Assembly: GCA_914767715.1 (NCBI GenBank)
Contig: OU612066.1
Coordinates: forward strand, 31,718,283 to 31,782,282
DNA: 64,000 bases
Direction: 5' to 3'
From: Membranipora membranacea
Taxonomy: Eukaryota; Bryozoa; Gymnolaemata; Cheilostomatida; Membraniporidae
Shown here piece after piece: positions 1 through 12,373 of this stretch. Position 1 is the first letter of the stretch. Every line of letters starts with the position of its first letter. A model generated the notes under the pieces. The model was not told the DNA's origin. It was given only the letters and a program-made list of their open reading frames with translations, and ran no database searches. The translations under genes and the position numbers were made by a program.

Positions 1-126
1 TTTTCTGAGATATTTTTGAGATATGCACAACATAGGCCTAATGATGGACTAAACTTGTGTGCATAGTATATACTGTAGCCAAAACCTCTCACTACCACTA
101 TAGGCTGAATATCACTCAGTACTCAC

Positions 127-2925
127 ACGAAGGAAGAAGTACATCATGAAGAAGACATTGAAGGCCAAATCAACCTGCGCTGTTATCTCTGTATCCCAAT
201 AGACACACTGCTCGATTGGACCGCTGCAAAAAAACACAAAAATTTATCAACTATATTATTAATTCACAATATTATCACCAGGATAAATCTAAACACAATA
301 GGTAGAAATAGTTCAGGGTGGAAAGCATAACATGAGGTCGGAACCCACAAAGTGCTATCAACTGCTTAGCGTACATTCGACTACTGACAGCATACACATA
401 CAGGTACTGTTAAATTTGAGGCGTATAGTATCTAGAAATCGCAATCGTAGCTGCTGGCAGTGTTAGAAACTACTAGGCACTTGAATGCATGTAAGAATAC
501 AAGTGATAAGATATTTTTTCATGCTGGCACCACAACACTTTTCAGTGAAGCATCAGACGTACTTATCTCATTAGCAGTCAGGGATTTCATCATTACAGGG
601 TCATAAGCCATTTATGACAAGTTTAGCAAACATCAACAGTCTTGGTTCAACAATCACAGCTTAAAGAACTAGGGCAAATAGTGGGAGGATTTTCTTTAAT
701 TGTAGGAGTGAGCTTAGGGGATTGCCTTACACTAAGTATACAGATTACTTTTTGACTGAGCAACTGCGGTCAGCAGTGCAAATATTAATATCATTTCCAG
801 AAAATTACATGAGCAAATACCAGAAATTTAGGTTTCATTTTGAGTATCAGGTATGCAGAACAATTCGGCCATGCTTTCTGAACAGAACACTAAAGAGTTT
901 GTTGCAATTAGCTCCAGGTCTCTAACATCACAAAATAACTTTTCACAATTATTGATTGTCGTCAGTTTGTACTGTTATACCGAAAACTAATAGTTCCTGC
1001 TTGGTTTTGCCTTAAATCAACATTAGACCAATTCAGCTGCTGATTTCACAGCTCAAATACAATAAAATATTTATTTTCCGACAACTGGAGACAATAATTT
1101 ATTTAGCAAGTATTTTAGTCTCCAACAATGAGCTTCATTCCTTTCATAATCGATTTACCATTTATGTTCCAACAGTTGTGTGTCTGTTCAAAGACCAGGT
1201 TTGACAGATACTGACGAGAAATCTGTTCTGTCGCCATGGCCTTGGACTTTTGTCACTTTCATCTTTTCCCTCATTTGCAGGATTTGTCATGGACTAGCTT
1301 TTTCGAAGGACAATAGTTTGCAATATATTTGCAACACTCTTGTATCAAAATCAGTGCAGGAGTAGAACCAGTGTTCTATTTTTGGATCTTCTTGTGATGA
1401 ACTATGAGATAATTCAGCGAAGAATCCTTGAGATGATGATTGAGTTATCTTGCTGATTAGTTTGGGGTATGGATATGTATTTGCTTTGATATTGTATAAC
1501 TGTTCAAGTAATCAGCAGCCTATTATGTGGGGGAGTCATATAAAGAAATCATCAGCCTTGAACTGGCAGCGTATCTAAAGGATTACATGTACGTCATTTA
1601 CTATGAGAAAATTGCATCCATCAGCAAAATCAGTATCAGAAGTGCCAAAATTGTTACTGACTGGATTTTGAATACTAGTTTTACAGCTAACCTGGAATGT
1701 TTTAGCACTTGAGTTTCCTTCACTGATTTATAATACAGTCAGCTTTATTCAGCTTAATTTAGACCAACTAATTTTGTGGCTTCCATGGCTGCATGTATAT
1801 TGAATATTTAAGACAGGGAGGCCAATTTCACTTTGAGTTACTTTCTACTTTGCTCACTGTAGACAATTTAGTTTTGATTTTGGTCAAATTCAAGTTCCTT
1901 ATTTCAAACAAACTGTTGTTGCATACCTTCTACACGTGGTGCATCAATAATTAATTACTCATTCCAAACTATGTTTTCACTAACCTGTCAGCATCGATAA
2001 AGAAGACTATGAGAGATGCTACACTTAGAAAGAAGACAAACACCACCTGCAATAATACAGAAAATACAACTATTAGTTAACAAAGCACTGATCACACATT
2101 AATGGATTCAAACAAATTAGGATGATGTACTTTATATAGATGATAGGTTAGTGGCTCTGCAACACTTTTTTTCGGCAGCAAACTACTAACGTATTAAATG
2201 ATAGAGTTCCTATCGATGCTTCGGGGATATAATATGATCTGGCATCAGACAATCACCATTCAGGATGGCTAATCTTTGAATGAAAGTTACCTTACAGGCC
2301 CATCATCCTTCTATTATTAGTTAACGCACAAGTTCATGATTTCGTTTGAGGCAGTACCTAATAATAGTCTCAGTATTATCTATAAGTAGAATCCAACAAC
2401 ACACTTTCACTTGATAAGCTATATGCATGTTTTATGGGGGTATGTAGCATTCACTTGGCGAATTCATTGACTAGAATATGATTCTAGGCCTGGTAACTTA
2501 TGTGTAAATCTGTTTTTGTGTAAAGTACATCAGTCGCGCAGCCAACTATCACCTTATTCATTGAAGCTTACCAGTATTCTTCCACTGTTAGTTTGGCCAG
2601 ATATAAGCTCTCCAGCCCAATCCTTAGCAGCAGTTATACATCCTATATCATCCTGTTTATCCAGATTGCCATTGCTGTTCTTCACCTTTGCTTTGTTAGT
2701 ATCACCGACTTTCTTCATCCGATTGTTTTTCCGCTTTGACACTCTCTTGTGGCATTCCGCTACCAGCCTTCCAAATAACACCATCAATATTCCTGCGATT
2801 AATGTCCCTATGCTAGACATGAAGAAGTAATACCATAGCCTCTCCTCTGGATCACAGTCAATGACATCGCTCCTGATGACCAAAGCCGTCTCATTAGGCT
2901 CCGTGGCATTCCGAGCACAATACAT
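127..2925 (-). CDS. KCNMA1: Slo1/BK calcium-activated potassium channel alpha subunit, N-terminal three exons (partial)
   Basis: Pore-forming subunit of the large-conductance, voltage- and Ca2+-gated K+ channel of the plasma membrane. Coding exons run right to left: 2572-2925, 1985-2046 and 127-223, joined in phases 0 and 2 with GT-AG borders; the remainder lies beyond the left edge. Exon 1 starts at an ATG preceded by an in-frame TAG. It encodes a short extracellular end with two N-glycosylation sequons (NAT, NET), the S0 helix (RLWYYFFMSSIGTL...) unique to BK channels, a Lys-rich S0-S1 linker, and the family motif AAKDWAGELISGQT. Exon 2 supplies most of S1 (VVFVFFLSVASLIVFFID). Exon 3 gives the S1-S2 loop (PIEQC) and the start of S2 (AFNVFFMMYFFLR). 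Closely similar to animal Slo1; voltage sensor, pore and RCK domains are outside the window. Its 5' UTR should lie to the right of 2925. Confidence 0.93.
224..1984 (-). other. Slo1 intron between exons 2 and 3
   Basis: Intron of 1.76 kb with donor GTTAGT just below 1985 and a TTTGCAG acceptor ending at 224. Short chance ORFs occur on both strands but none resembles a protein family. I see no RNA gene or mobile element here. Confidence 0.7.
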
Positions 2926-4960
2926 CTTAGCCTATGGTCCAATATTCTCAATTTTACTCAGCAAATTTAAGGCATCTGAGGCCTGGTAACCTCCTGCTCC
3001 CCGACAATGACCATAAAGCGGAGTCTATTCCTGTGAGTAGCCAGAATCTTAACTTGTTTCTTACTGGTATATCCAAATTAAAGTATATGTATCTGCAAAC
3101 CACAGAATCTACAAATAAGGGATATCACTCAATCTGCGATTTACGATACTGAAATGCAGCATACATTTTAACCAAGTACCAATCATCCGTTTGGAAGTAA
3201 GGTTCTTAGCCTACAGCTTTTATTGTCATTTCATATTTCTACAAAACAGTACTGTCCTTACCTCTATATGCTCCTTATTATAAAATCCATGTCTTTTGTT
3301 TACTTGACCAGGATCACCCAAAGTCATGTCACTAATGAGTCAACGCCAAATATAAACTGTTATTCCAAAAAGTAATAAATCGCAACTCTTTTTATAGGAT
3401 GAGTCCACCAGCAGTCCTGCATACCCTAAAACCCACAGTAGGACAGGCAGCCCAGTTATTGCAGACATGCCGATCAATTCTTTGCCAGTTTTATCAAGAC
3501 AACGCTTAAGGCATGATCATGTGCATGAGAGAACCACTGAAAATGCTCTCCAGCCTTGTAATAGCAAAAAAATGGTAATGATTGTCTTGTTATACAGCAG
3601 ATTGCTCTTCAAAATATAGTAAAAATTTGAGCAAATTGTCTACACATGAGACAACTCACCTTATTCTTGTGGTGGTTGAGCTCTCTAGTTTATCCCATCA
3701 GATTTTTAGAGTCAATGGTGATTTCTATTAAGTTCATTTGATAATATCTCAGAGCACTTGCTGACACATGCTTCACCATGACAGTTATCAACACAAATGT
3801 GTGAGTTTCACTTCAATGTTTGTAGTTTCTCTTTGTTAATTATGTAGAGCTATAAACTGATAAAAGTCTGGAGAGCACAACTCACATCACCAAAATATAT
3901 TTTCTTCTCCCCTGATATTAGGCATTCATTTTCTTTTTGACATACATCTGTTTTATGAGCATTTACTAATTTACTAGAGCTTGAATAATGTGGAAGATAG
4001 GATTTACCTGAAGTCCATGAAAATTTATTACGAAACTGTTTATTTTCATATTGGCATCCATATCCTAGATACCCATAAATAGATAGGAGCTGATACTCAG
4101 AAAAGGTAAGGATAAGTGGGCCTTGGTAGATTATCAGATTAGATCAGTGTCCATATATTCTAGCAGTGAAAACAAGGCCATGCAGGTGTGACATAATATC
4201 ATTTTCTACTCAATACAAAGGCATCAATTAAGACAAATACCAACAATCGCAACAAAAAGCAACTAGAAACATGGCTGTGGCAGCTTGGAATTAGTGCTAT
4301 ATAGTATAGCACCTTTGTTCACGTTCTTGTTTATATACACAAATTTTTGAAAGGTGATCTGTGCGTGCAATCCCTAGTCGCTTATACATCTTGGTGTTTG
4401 CTTGAAATATAATGTCATTTATATAGGTGCAATGAATGCACAACATCATCTGATATAAAACTTTGCTTAAGACTCGATGCCCATTCTTATTCAAGAATGG
4501 TCGAAAACATTGATAAAAATACCCTTCTTGTTTCAGATTTTGAGTGAAAGTACTTACAGAAAATAAAATATGTATGGTGCGGTGAGTACACATCACATCT
4601 TTTTACTACAGTTTGCCGCACCTCATATCCAACCTCATATCAGCATTTTTTACAATAACATTGATCCATGGTATGAGGAAAGTGAGGGCAATCCAGTCAT
4701 CTTTAAAGATGTGCTGCCAGCAAAGGCACAATGATACTCTTGTACTGCTGGAACTTGTTCGTCAGCCATTATGCTATATCATAAAACTATGTAGCGCAGG
4801 ATCTTTAGGTGACCAGAAAGAAATTATTCTAATTTTATAGCCTAGCATGACATCTATAAAGGTAACAGTAAGATCTTTGGATATGCATCCAAAAACATGG
4901 ACTTGGTAAAAATCTCGGCATATTGATTAATTTGTACAACTTACTCATTCCCAATTTTAG
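2926..4960. other. Divergent spacer between Slo1 and the annexin gene
   Basis: About 2 kb separates the first coding exon of Slo1 (minus) from the first recognised annexin exon (plus). It should hold both 5' UTRs and promoters and the annexin start codon, but I cannot identify a convincing promoter. One weak candidate start is ATG at 4897 (Met-Asp-Leu, then GTAAAA at 4906), which would join in phase 0 to 4961 but requires a 55-nt intron, shorter than the others in this gene. ORFs at 4297-4596 (-) and 4613-4840 (+) show no family resemblance. Confidence 0.5.
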
Positions 4961-7900
4961 CAATATGGCAACTATGGGGGTAATTATCCTCCCTCGAATG
5001 GCTACGGCTATCCATCCAACTCAGGTCCACCAATGCCTGGTATAGGCACTGGTGCAGGCTATGGTCTAGATTATGGAGGTGGTTACAATCAAGGCTACGG
5101 TGGTGGCTTCAATCAGCAGTGGCAGGGACAGCCATACGGAGGAGGTTATGATGTAGGCTTTGGAGGAGGATATCAACAAGACTCATTCGGAGCTGGTATG
5201 GCGTTCGGAATGGGGGGAGGTTATGGAATGCTTCTAGCAGCAGAGATGCAACAGCAGTCTTATGGAGCACAGACTATGCATCCACCACCAGGTAAGACAC
5301 ACAACTCCTCTCCCAAGGTAACTTTATCCATATCACGACAGACAGGGTGGGCAAGTGATATAGATTGCTCTGTCAATAGCTGTCTGATCAGAACCCGTTA
5401 TGTGACCACCTCAAAATGACATACAGGAAATATTTATTGAGTTACTTTGCTTCATCTGTCTGTTTTGGAGATGGATATCGCGCTGTCAATAATCGGCCTA
5501 TCAGAACACATCATGTCAAGTTTGCAGACAGGAAACCTTGCTTGAATAATATTGCTTTGTACTCAACTGTTGTTAACCTCAGATTTGTTCTTTGAGTGAC
5601 TATTGTAAAGTTAATGATTACCTAGATCCATTAGCTTTTGTTAATTTATATTATGGAATATCAAATTGAAGTCCTTAAAACCTCAAGTGCAAACATTTTT
5701 ACTTGTCAAGTTTTCCTGAGCAGCTTCAGCTCTACTGAGAAGTGGATTTTATGACAGAAATCGAACAATAAGCATTATTTTCTTAGCAAAGCAAATTTTT
5801 GAAATACTGCGCAATAGAAATGTCTCTTACAAATTTTGCTGTAAAAATACATGATTGGCACCCCCTACTGCATCCTGATTCTGATACACCATAATCATGA
5901 TTATTTGATACTAAGATGCATTCAACCAAATATCACATGTTTTTTATCCCTGTGCAGGTCAGCAAGGATATGCACAAAGTTACACTACAGGTACAGATTA
6001 CACACGACCTCCTCAACAACAACAACAACAGGTTCTACAGAACGTACATCAAAAATTCTCTCAGGTGAGATTGATAAAAACCCAACATGACTAACGTGAT
6101 GTTTCAACCCCGGAGCACAACTAGACAGTTTATTTTGGGACCATTACTCAGTTTACATGTTTGTAGTAATGTAGTGAAAAAACATTATCTACTCCTAAGC
6201 GGACTGGAAGAGTTTCTGGACGTTTGGCCGTAAACTAACCATGTTAATCATCTTTTTTACCACAGTACCAGCAACAACCACCCCAGCAGCAGCATCAGCA
6301 GCAGCATGCAGCTCCACAGCAGCAGGCAGAGTTTACTCCTCCTGCCCCTCCTCCCCAGAGTATACTATATCAGCAGGCATCAGCCGGTATGCAGGCAGCT
6401 AATATGAGGGAAATGCAGTATGAAATGTTGCAAGAGGTGTGTAGTGACAAGGCATAAATGGGCATCAATGAAAATCCAACAAGATATTGATGGGCATTGA
6501 TGAAGATCTAACCTAAGCCCCCTTGCTTTTTGGTGAATCCGCGAGTTTGTAGAAAAATCTGGTACCAGGACTTTCACCCTATTATTCATAGATCTGCAAG
6601 ATGCTATGCTAGTTCTTGAACTATTAAAAATGCCTTCACTAACCAAGCAATCATCGTCTTTATATTACAGCTTGGAGTCATTTCTGATGATTCAGAGGAT
6701 GAAGAGACCAGACAACTAACAAAGAAGGTAATCATAGTTATGACTTCCTTTAGTAAAAGTATGAAGAGCTTATCAGAACTTCTCAACATAGACTTGCATC
6801 TCGGACTGAATGTTTGAGGTTTAGGTAGGTCCAAAGTGACCTGAGGGCTGTGGAGACAATGTTACTGCATCGACAAATTTTGATGTTTTCATACAACCTT
6901 CTCTGCTTATGGGCAGTTGGACGTTCTTAAACCAAGACAATATACAAATTCTGGTGAAAATTCAAGCATGAAGGGTAGATGAGCCTTACGTCCTATTCTA
7001 TTATAGATCTACCGGGTTAATGTAGACATAGTACAACACATTAGTCCATAGAGTATCCCATGCTGTTGGTTCATGGAATCAATGTTTATCAGGGCAACTC
7101 CTTGATCAGGGCAACCAAAACCTGTCAACTAAGCCCAACTGATCTCTCAAAGTGTTGAATGTTATATTGTGGGAATGTTGCATTGTGGGAATTTTGCTTC
7201 AACACAATATCACTGTTTATATATAGGAGAGACAGAGAGCGAGGAGACAAGCTAAGAGAAAATCTATGCAGCAGATGATGAGCAATCAGGAACAGGAGGA
7301 GCCTGTTGACAAAGAGGCGATCAGGTGAGCACAATTACCTGTTAGCTGCTGTAATTATCAAAGCTATGTACAGACAGCCTGATGATAACAAGTGTACAAA
7401 ATCAGTATTAAGATTAATAAAAATTAAATTAAACGTTTTCCATCGAATTTTCAAGGCAACCACTCCCTGCTACCAGGAAAAGACCAGTTGTAGAGACCAG
7501 ACTCTTGGCATGGTTTTGCTGTCCATGCCATAATGTATTATCATCATCATTTCATAATTACTTTTTTGGTCTAACTAAAAAAATTATGAATAGACTTTTT
7601 AAAGTAAATCATGACTTTAATGCGTTTGACGTTGTTGATAAAGGAAAGAGATTGCAGCCGAGATGAAAGAGGAGGCAGAGAAAGCTAAAGCTGCAGCTGA
7701 GAAGCTGAGTCAGGACGCTGATCTCAAGAGTAAGATGAAGGAACTGTTTGTTAATGAGCTGATGAGAAGACAGGAGGTCTCCGGCACCTTCGAGATCACC
7801 GAGGGTAAGATTAAAATTGATTTTCTCCTATTTGTTTTTCCTCTTTCGGGTTAGCAACTGTTTGGCGACAATCCAATTAAGGCACTAAAACAACGATGGA

Positions 7901-10900
7901 AAAAGTGATCAAACTTGATTCCCACAATTTTGCCTGCATGATGTCACGATATTTGTACATGAAGGGAGCATTTGACATTGAGGGACTTTAAACTTTGTTG
8001 ATGTTGCTCGTTAGGCTCTAGATTTTAGCTTTATAGTGAGTATCTAGACATACCACATGGTGGAAATCAGATAAATTGGACTCAGGTCTATAGCAGTTGC
8101 CATCAGAGGCAAGCTCACAGAATCTTATTTATATTAATTAATCTTTACCACACTCAGGTACTGTGACTAGGATGAACAAGTACCCCGCAGAGGACCCTGT
8201 AGCTGCGTTTTACAGCACTGAGAAAAGTCAAAACCTCGCCGGTTTGTGTTTCATTTCCTTCATATTTCCAGCCTTTCAATCTCACCTGACCATTGCTGAA
8301 TGTTGAACAGCATAGTCTATGACAACAAAAAACACAAATACACCAACCAAGGAGTCTCTAACTCCTTGCACCAACCTTTAACTATAACACTACCGAAACC
8401 TCACCCTGGTGAATTACCTGTCACTGACAAGCTGCATGTTAATAACAAACCCACAAAGCAAATTAACCTGGGGATCCAATATGAAGATAAGGTCAAACCA
8501 ATATTTTGTCAGGGAGAATTTTAGATGATGCTTTATTGGATACAGTTTTGTTTTAATCACAGGTGAGAACTGGAGTTGTGAAGCTGACTGTGAGTATTTG
8601 AGGAAGGCTATGAAGGGACTGGGGACAGATGAGGATGCTATCATACACGTCGTCACTACCAGGTGTAACGCTCAACGTCAGGAGATGAAAGAACTGTTCA
8701 AAACCATGTATGGCAGGGTAAGAATACAACATGAGCTTGTCCCACTTAAGTAAAAAACAATCCTTGTCAGGTGATGGAGCTGATAAAGCAAAACCCTTTA
8801 CCTGGATGTCCAAGTAAACGCATCGTAGGGGATATCTCACCAATTTCATTATGTGGTTGTTTGGACTGGATCAGAGGAGTTGCGGGTTTTGACAGAAAAA
8901 CAGGTTGAACATCTTTATATGCAAAGAGTGTCTCGACTTTCAAACAAACAAATATTGTTCAAATTTCAGGATCTGATAGATGATTTGCAGGATGAGCTGA
9001 GTGGAGATTTCAGAGAATCAGTGATGGCTTGCTTTGTCAAACCTGCCATCTTCGATGCCTGGTCAGTCAAGGAGGCTATATATGTAAGTATCTCTTCTTG
9101 GATGAGGATATTCACTAACATAACTTTAGCAAATAGACCACAAGTTGTTGAATTCGTCTTTATAGAGCACTAGATAAAAAGGCCAACAGCAGAACTCAAA
9201 TATTTTGTATTCAATCGGTAGTATTGTCTCCTTCAGCTTTTGACTTGACTGATTCAGCGATATTGATCTATTTATTTCAGGGATTGGGAACTGACGAACA
9301 AACTCTGATAGAAATATTTATGACCAGGACAAACGAACAGCTGAAGGCTCTGAAGGAAGTCTACGCCAAAGGTACCTAAAATGTGCATTCAGATTTTGTG
9401 TTGTCTTTCCAAATGTGAAAAGAAGACAACAACAGCTTACTTGAATGATGTAATTGGCAATGTAAAGATGAATCCTGATACTTTGCATGCAACAGCTGTC
9501 ATCTTCACTATAAGTTAGTCATTAGTATATTATCATTTGATGTCTTCATAGAGTCAACGATACCAGTGGTGATAATATTGTTCCCTAATTTCTTGTAGTT
9601 GTGAGCCCAAACAGAACAGACTCAGCCACACTTCTAGACAATGATATAATAGATGACACTAGTGGTGACTTCAAACAGCTCATGAGATCGGCAGCAATGG
9701 TAAGAGAATCATAGCAACACTTTAGCATATAAATCCAATTTTCATTAACAGTTATACATGATGTTCTCTAAAAGACAGAATATTGAAAGCCGGTGGAAAG
9801 GACCTTGTCACGAAAGTGCAAACCTGAGCTGGTCATCCAACTGACAGTGAATAAGATTAGAAGAAGGTATGTATTGAAGAACATGAAAGCTAACCAACAG
9901 TTTCCGAATCTTTTTATCTTCAGGGTGGGCGAGTGATGATCTCTAGAGAGCAGCTGGAGAATGGAGTGCAGGAATCTGTTATCAATGGTACACCAACTGG
10001 CATGTTCGTCATCAACTTTGAGAAATTAGTCGATATTGAGAAGTGAGTATTCATCAGTTTACTCCAGCATCAGCACATGCAAAATAATCAACACACCCAC
10101 AAACTGTGTTGGAAAAGATAAATGATAAAATCAATCAAAAGGGAGGTTGAACAAGACTTTATCATCAAGCATCAGTTGAGTAGCCTGAGAAGCATTTCTG
10201 GGTAAACGACTGACTTAGATGCCACTGAGAATACAATCCGAAAAATCCCTCAATGGTGAACAACATAAGGCACATAACTCACACTCTGAGACACAAACTA
10301 TGTGACTCGTATCCTTATATTTCTACAGGTGTAAGAGAGAAGCTAAAGAACTGTTTGCCGCAGGTGAGGAGAAGTGGGGCACAGATGAGGAGACATTTAT
10401 CAGAATATTCGCCATGAGGAATTACTACGAGCTGAGGATGATATGGAACCAGCATGTCAAGGTGAGACTATCACTCTGAATGCTGGAAACAATATTGGGA
10501 GTTGTCTATTACCAACGCATAAGTAGACAGCCCCTTGATATGACACAGAGGTTGAAATGCAATCATCTTATTATGGGGGGGGGGGGGGGAGAGGCCACTT
10601 ACGGGCATGCCTAGGATTTTACCCAATTTGAATGTCGATTTCACAACAAAGTTTAACAACATAACAGCTCATCACTAATCCAACATAACCATTTTGTAGA
10701 TATCTCAGCGGGACATCCTGAACTCCATCGATCGAGAAACCTCAGGAAACTTCAAGAAAGGACTGGCTGGCATTGGTGAGTAACAGATGTACATTATGCA
10801 GTATTCAGATCTATATACAACAAAACTAATCGGAAACCAATCTGATATTCTCAACGAGGTTTTTACAAGGCTTACATCTCAAATCATGTCTCACATGTCT

Positions 10901-11511
10901 CTAACTCCTTGCTCACAATTGTATGCCATGCCTTATTTATATACTACAGTGAGGAATATCAGATGCAGACCGATGTACTTTGCTGAGAGATTGAAGGCTG
11001 CTATGAAAGGTCTGGGAACAGCTGATAAAGATCTCATAAGAATTATTGTCTCACGCAGTGAGGTAAGTTATGCTGTTAAAACGATATCAAGCAAAGAATA
11101 AATGTGACAAGAGCTAAATTTCACGCTCAAGTTGCCAAATACGATTTTTTGAAACCTAATTTAGTGCAAAACCTTAGGTATCATTTGAGTGGATTTGATA
11201 CCTGGGCTCATTAAGGCTTTGTCTCACGAAAAGTTTATGCTAATCAGTTCTGGATAAAACATTTATCATAAACGCAAAACTAGGGATAAGAGTGAGGGAG
11301 ATTTTGATGTGCCGAACATAATTTTCCATGTGCAATCCCCACATTTTTAGTGCCTTTCATTCCAACCACTCCTATCTTGTTACAGATTGATATGGTCCAG
11401 ATAAAGCAGTGTTTCCTTGAGCTTACTAAGCAGACATTGTGGAGATGGCTAAAGGATGACTGTAGTGGTGACTACAGGAAACTCCTGCAGGGACTTGTGG
11501 GTAAAGATTAA
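4961..11511 (+). CDS. Annexin with Gly/Tyr/Gln-rich and charged N-terminal extension (ANXA7/ANXA11-like), start exon missing
   Basis: Ca2+-dependent phospholipid-binding protein of the cytosolic membrane face. Sixteen phase-consistent exons: 4961-5291, 5958-6064, 6266-6436, 6671-6727, 7227-7324, 7644-7804, 8158-8241, 8563-8717, 8970-9083, 9281-9371, 9599-9699, 9924-10042, 10329-10461, 10700-10775, 10950-11062, 11386-11511 (TAA), 678 residues plus an unseen start. Residues 1-145 are Gly/Tyr/Gln-rich. Residues 146-203 carry poly-Gln/Pro tracts, and 204-308 are acidic then basic and probably helical. The core (about 309-678) has four annexin repeats, each with the type II Ca2+ site: [25 protein letters not shown] and MKGLGTADK. 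Partner SGDF/SGNF/SGDY motifs follow. The tail recalls ANXA7/ANXA11 low-complexity tails, but the charged helical insert does not, so I give no orthologue symbol. The exon at 7644 uses the acceptor after GATAAAG because only that keeps the frame. Confidence 0.93.
7908..7996. mobile_element. MITE-like short inverted-repeat element, copy 1 (degraded)
   Basis: About 89 bp in an annexin intron. The left end reads aaacttgattcccac..ttttgcctg and the right end gggagca..gggactttaaact, resembling the ends of the better copies at 14869, 31665 and 51568. Assigned by eye from shared ends and spacing; the most diverged copy. Confidence 0.4.
8563..8717 (+). other. Annexin repeat I exon with canonical Ca2+-binding motif
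   Basis: This exon encodes the helix-loop-helix start of annexin repeat I, including [11 protein letters not shown] and [14 protein letters not shown], the most diagnostic segment of the gene. It enters in phase 1 (G|GT) and leaves in phase 0 at AGG|GTAAGA. The GxGT loop is intact, so Ca2+-dependent lipid binding by this repeat is expected from family knowledge. Confidence 0.93.
10575..10589. repeat. Homopolymer run of 15 G
   Basis: Fifteen consecutive G in the annexin intron 10462-10699. Exact length may be an assembly or sequencing uncertainty. Confidence 0.95.
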
Positions 11512-12373
11512 TCATCAACATCATCGCCATTACTGAGAACAGACATTTCGCATGTGTCATAGCAAACAGGAGTGATAACTTTTTCATTAATGGATGTTCT
11601 TAAATAGCTTACAATACCAATTTATACAAAATAACTTTATATTGTTTTTCAAAATACGAGTTGTGCCTAGTTTTATACCTTGCGCTTCAAACAAATTTTG
11701 CAAATTATGAAGAGCTCCATTCTTATTTATTGTCTTTTCTACCAGTAAAATATTGTCTTTTTTATAGTTTTGTTTCCACTTAAAACCGAGTTGGAGTTCA
11801 CGTTATCATGCAGTAAAACCTAGTCTCATTATGGGAAACCCACATCACACAAAAAAATTTGATGATGGTCAGCTTTGATCGTTAAGCATGTGGATAAATT
11901 CCACTCGTTTTTATTGAGTGAAATAAAATTGTGTCAGGTGAAAACGGGCTGCGCAATATACGCAATACATATCCTATCAGTTCACCCGCTGTACTCACAA
12001 CAAGTGGTATAAGTAAATGTGTTTAAAATTGAACAATTAACAATATTAGTAAGGAAGCACTATAAAATCCTTGTACTCAAACCCACACATGATTATTTAT
12101 GACTTAGTGAACGCCATCAAAATCTCAGCCCTTTGATATGACAGAGTTTTGTGACTAAAACAATTTCCTAAATTTTCACTTATCCAATAGGATTTCAAAC
12201 ACCACAAATTCAAATAGCTAAGTAGCATTTCCATCCTTCATTGCATAAATGGTAGTAGATGTGCTGGCAGAAAGCAGAAGACAGTCAGAGAGTCAGAACA
12301 AGTAACAATGTCACCTCGATATGTTGACTGATGTCGAGTCTTAAGCCATTGACAGAGTGGGCACCTCACACTG
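11512..12373. other. Convergent 3' spacer, annexin and HSPA14-like
   Basis: Presumed 3' UTRs of the two convergent genes. Apart from the paired poly(A) signals at 11910-11927 I see no gene, RNA or repeat. Confidence 0.6.
11910..11927. terminator. Back-to-back poly(A) signals between convergent annexin and HSPA14-like genes
   Basis: TTTATT at 11910-11915 is AATAAA on the minus strand and could serve the HSPA14-like gene, whose stop is at 12374. AATAAA at 11922-11927 on the plus strand could serve the annexin, whose stop is at 11511. Both would give 3' UTRs of 0.4-0.5 kb. Cleavage downstream of each signal would make the two transcripts overlap by a few tens of bases. Confidence 0.45.

Noticed and set aside
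2516-2830. Plus-strand ORF of 104 codons
   Set aside because: Antisense shadow of Slo1 exon 1, whose minus-strand protein is clearly recognisable.
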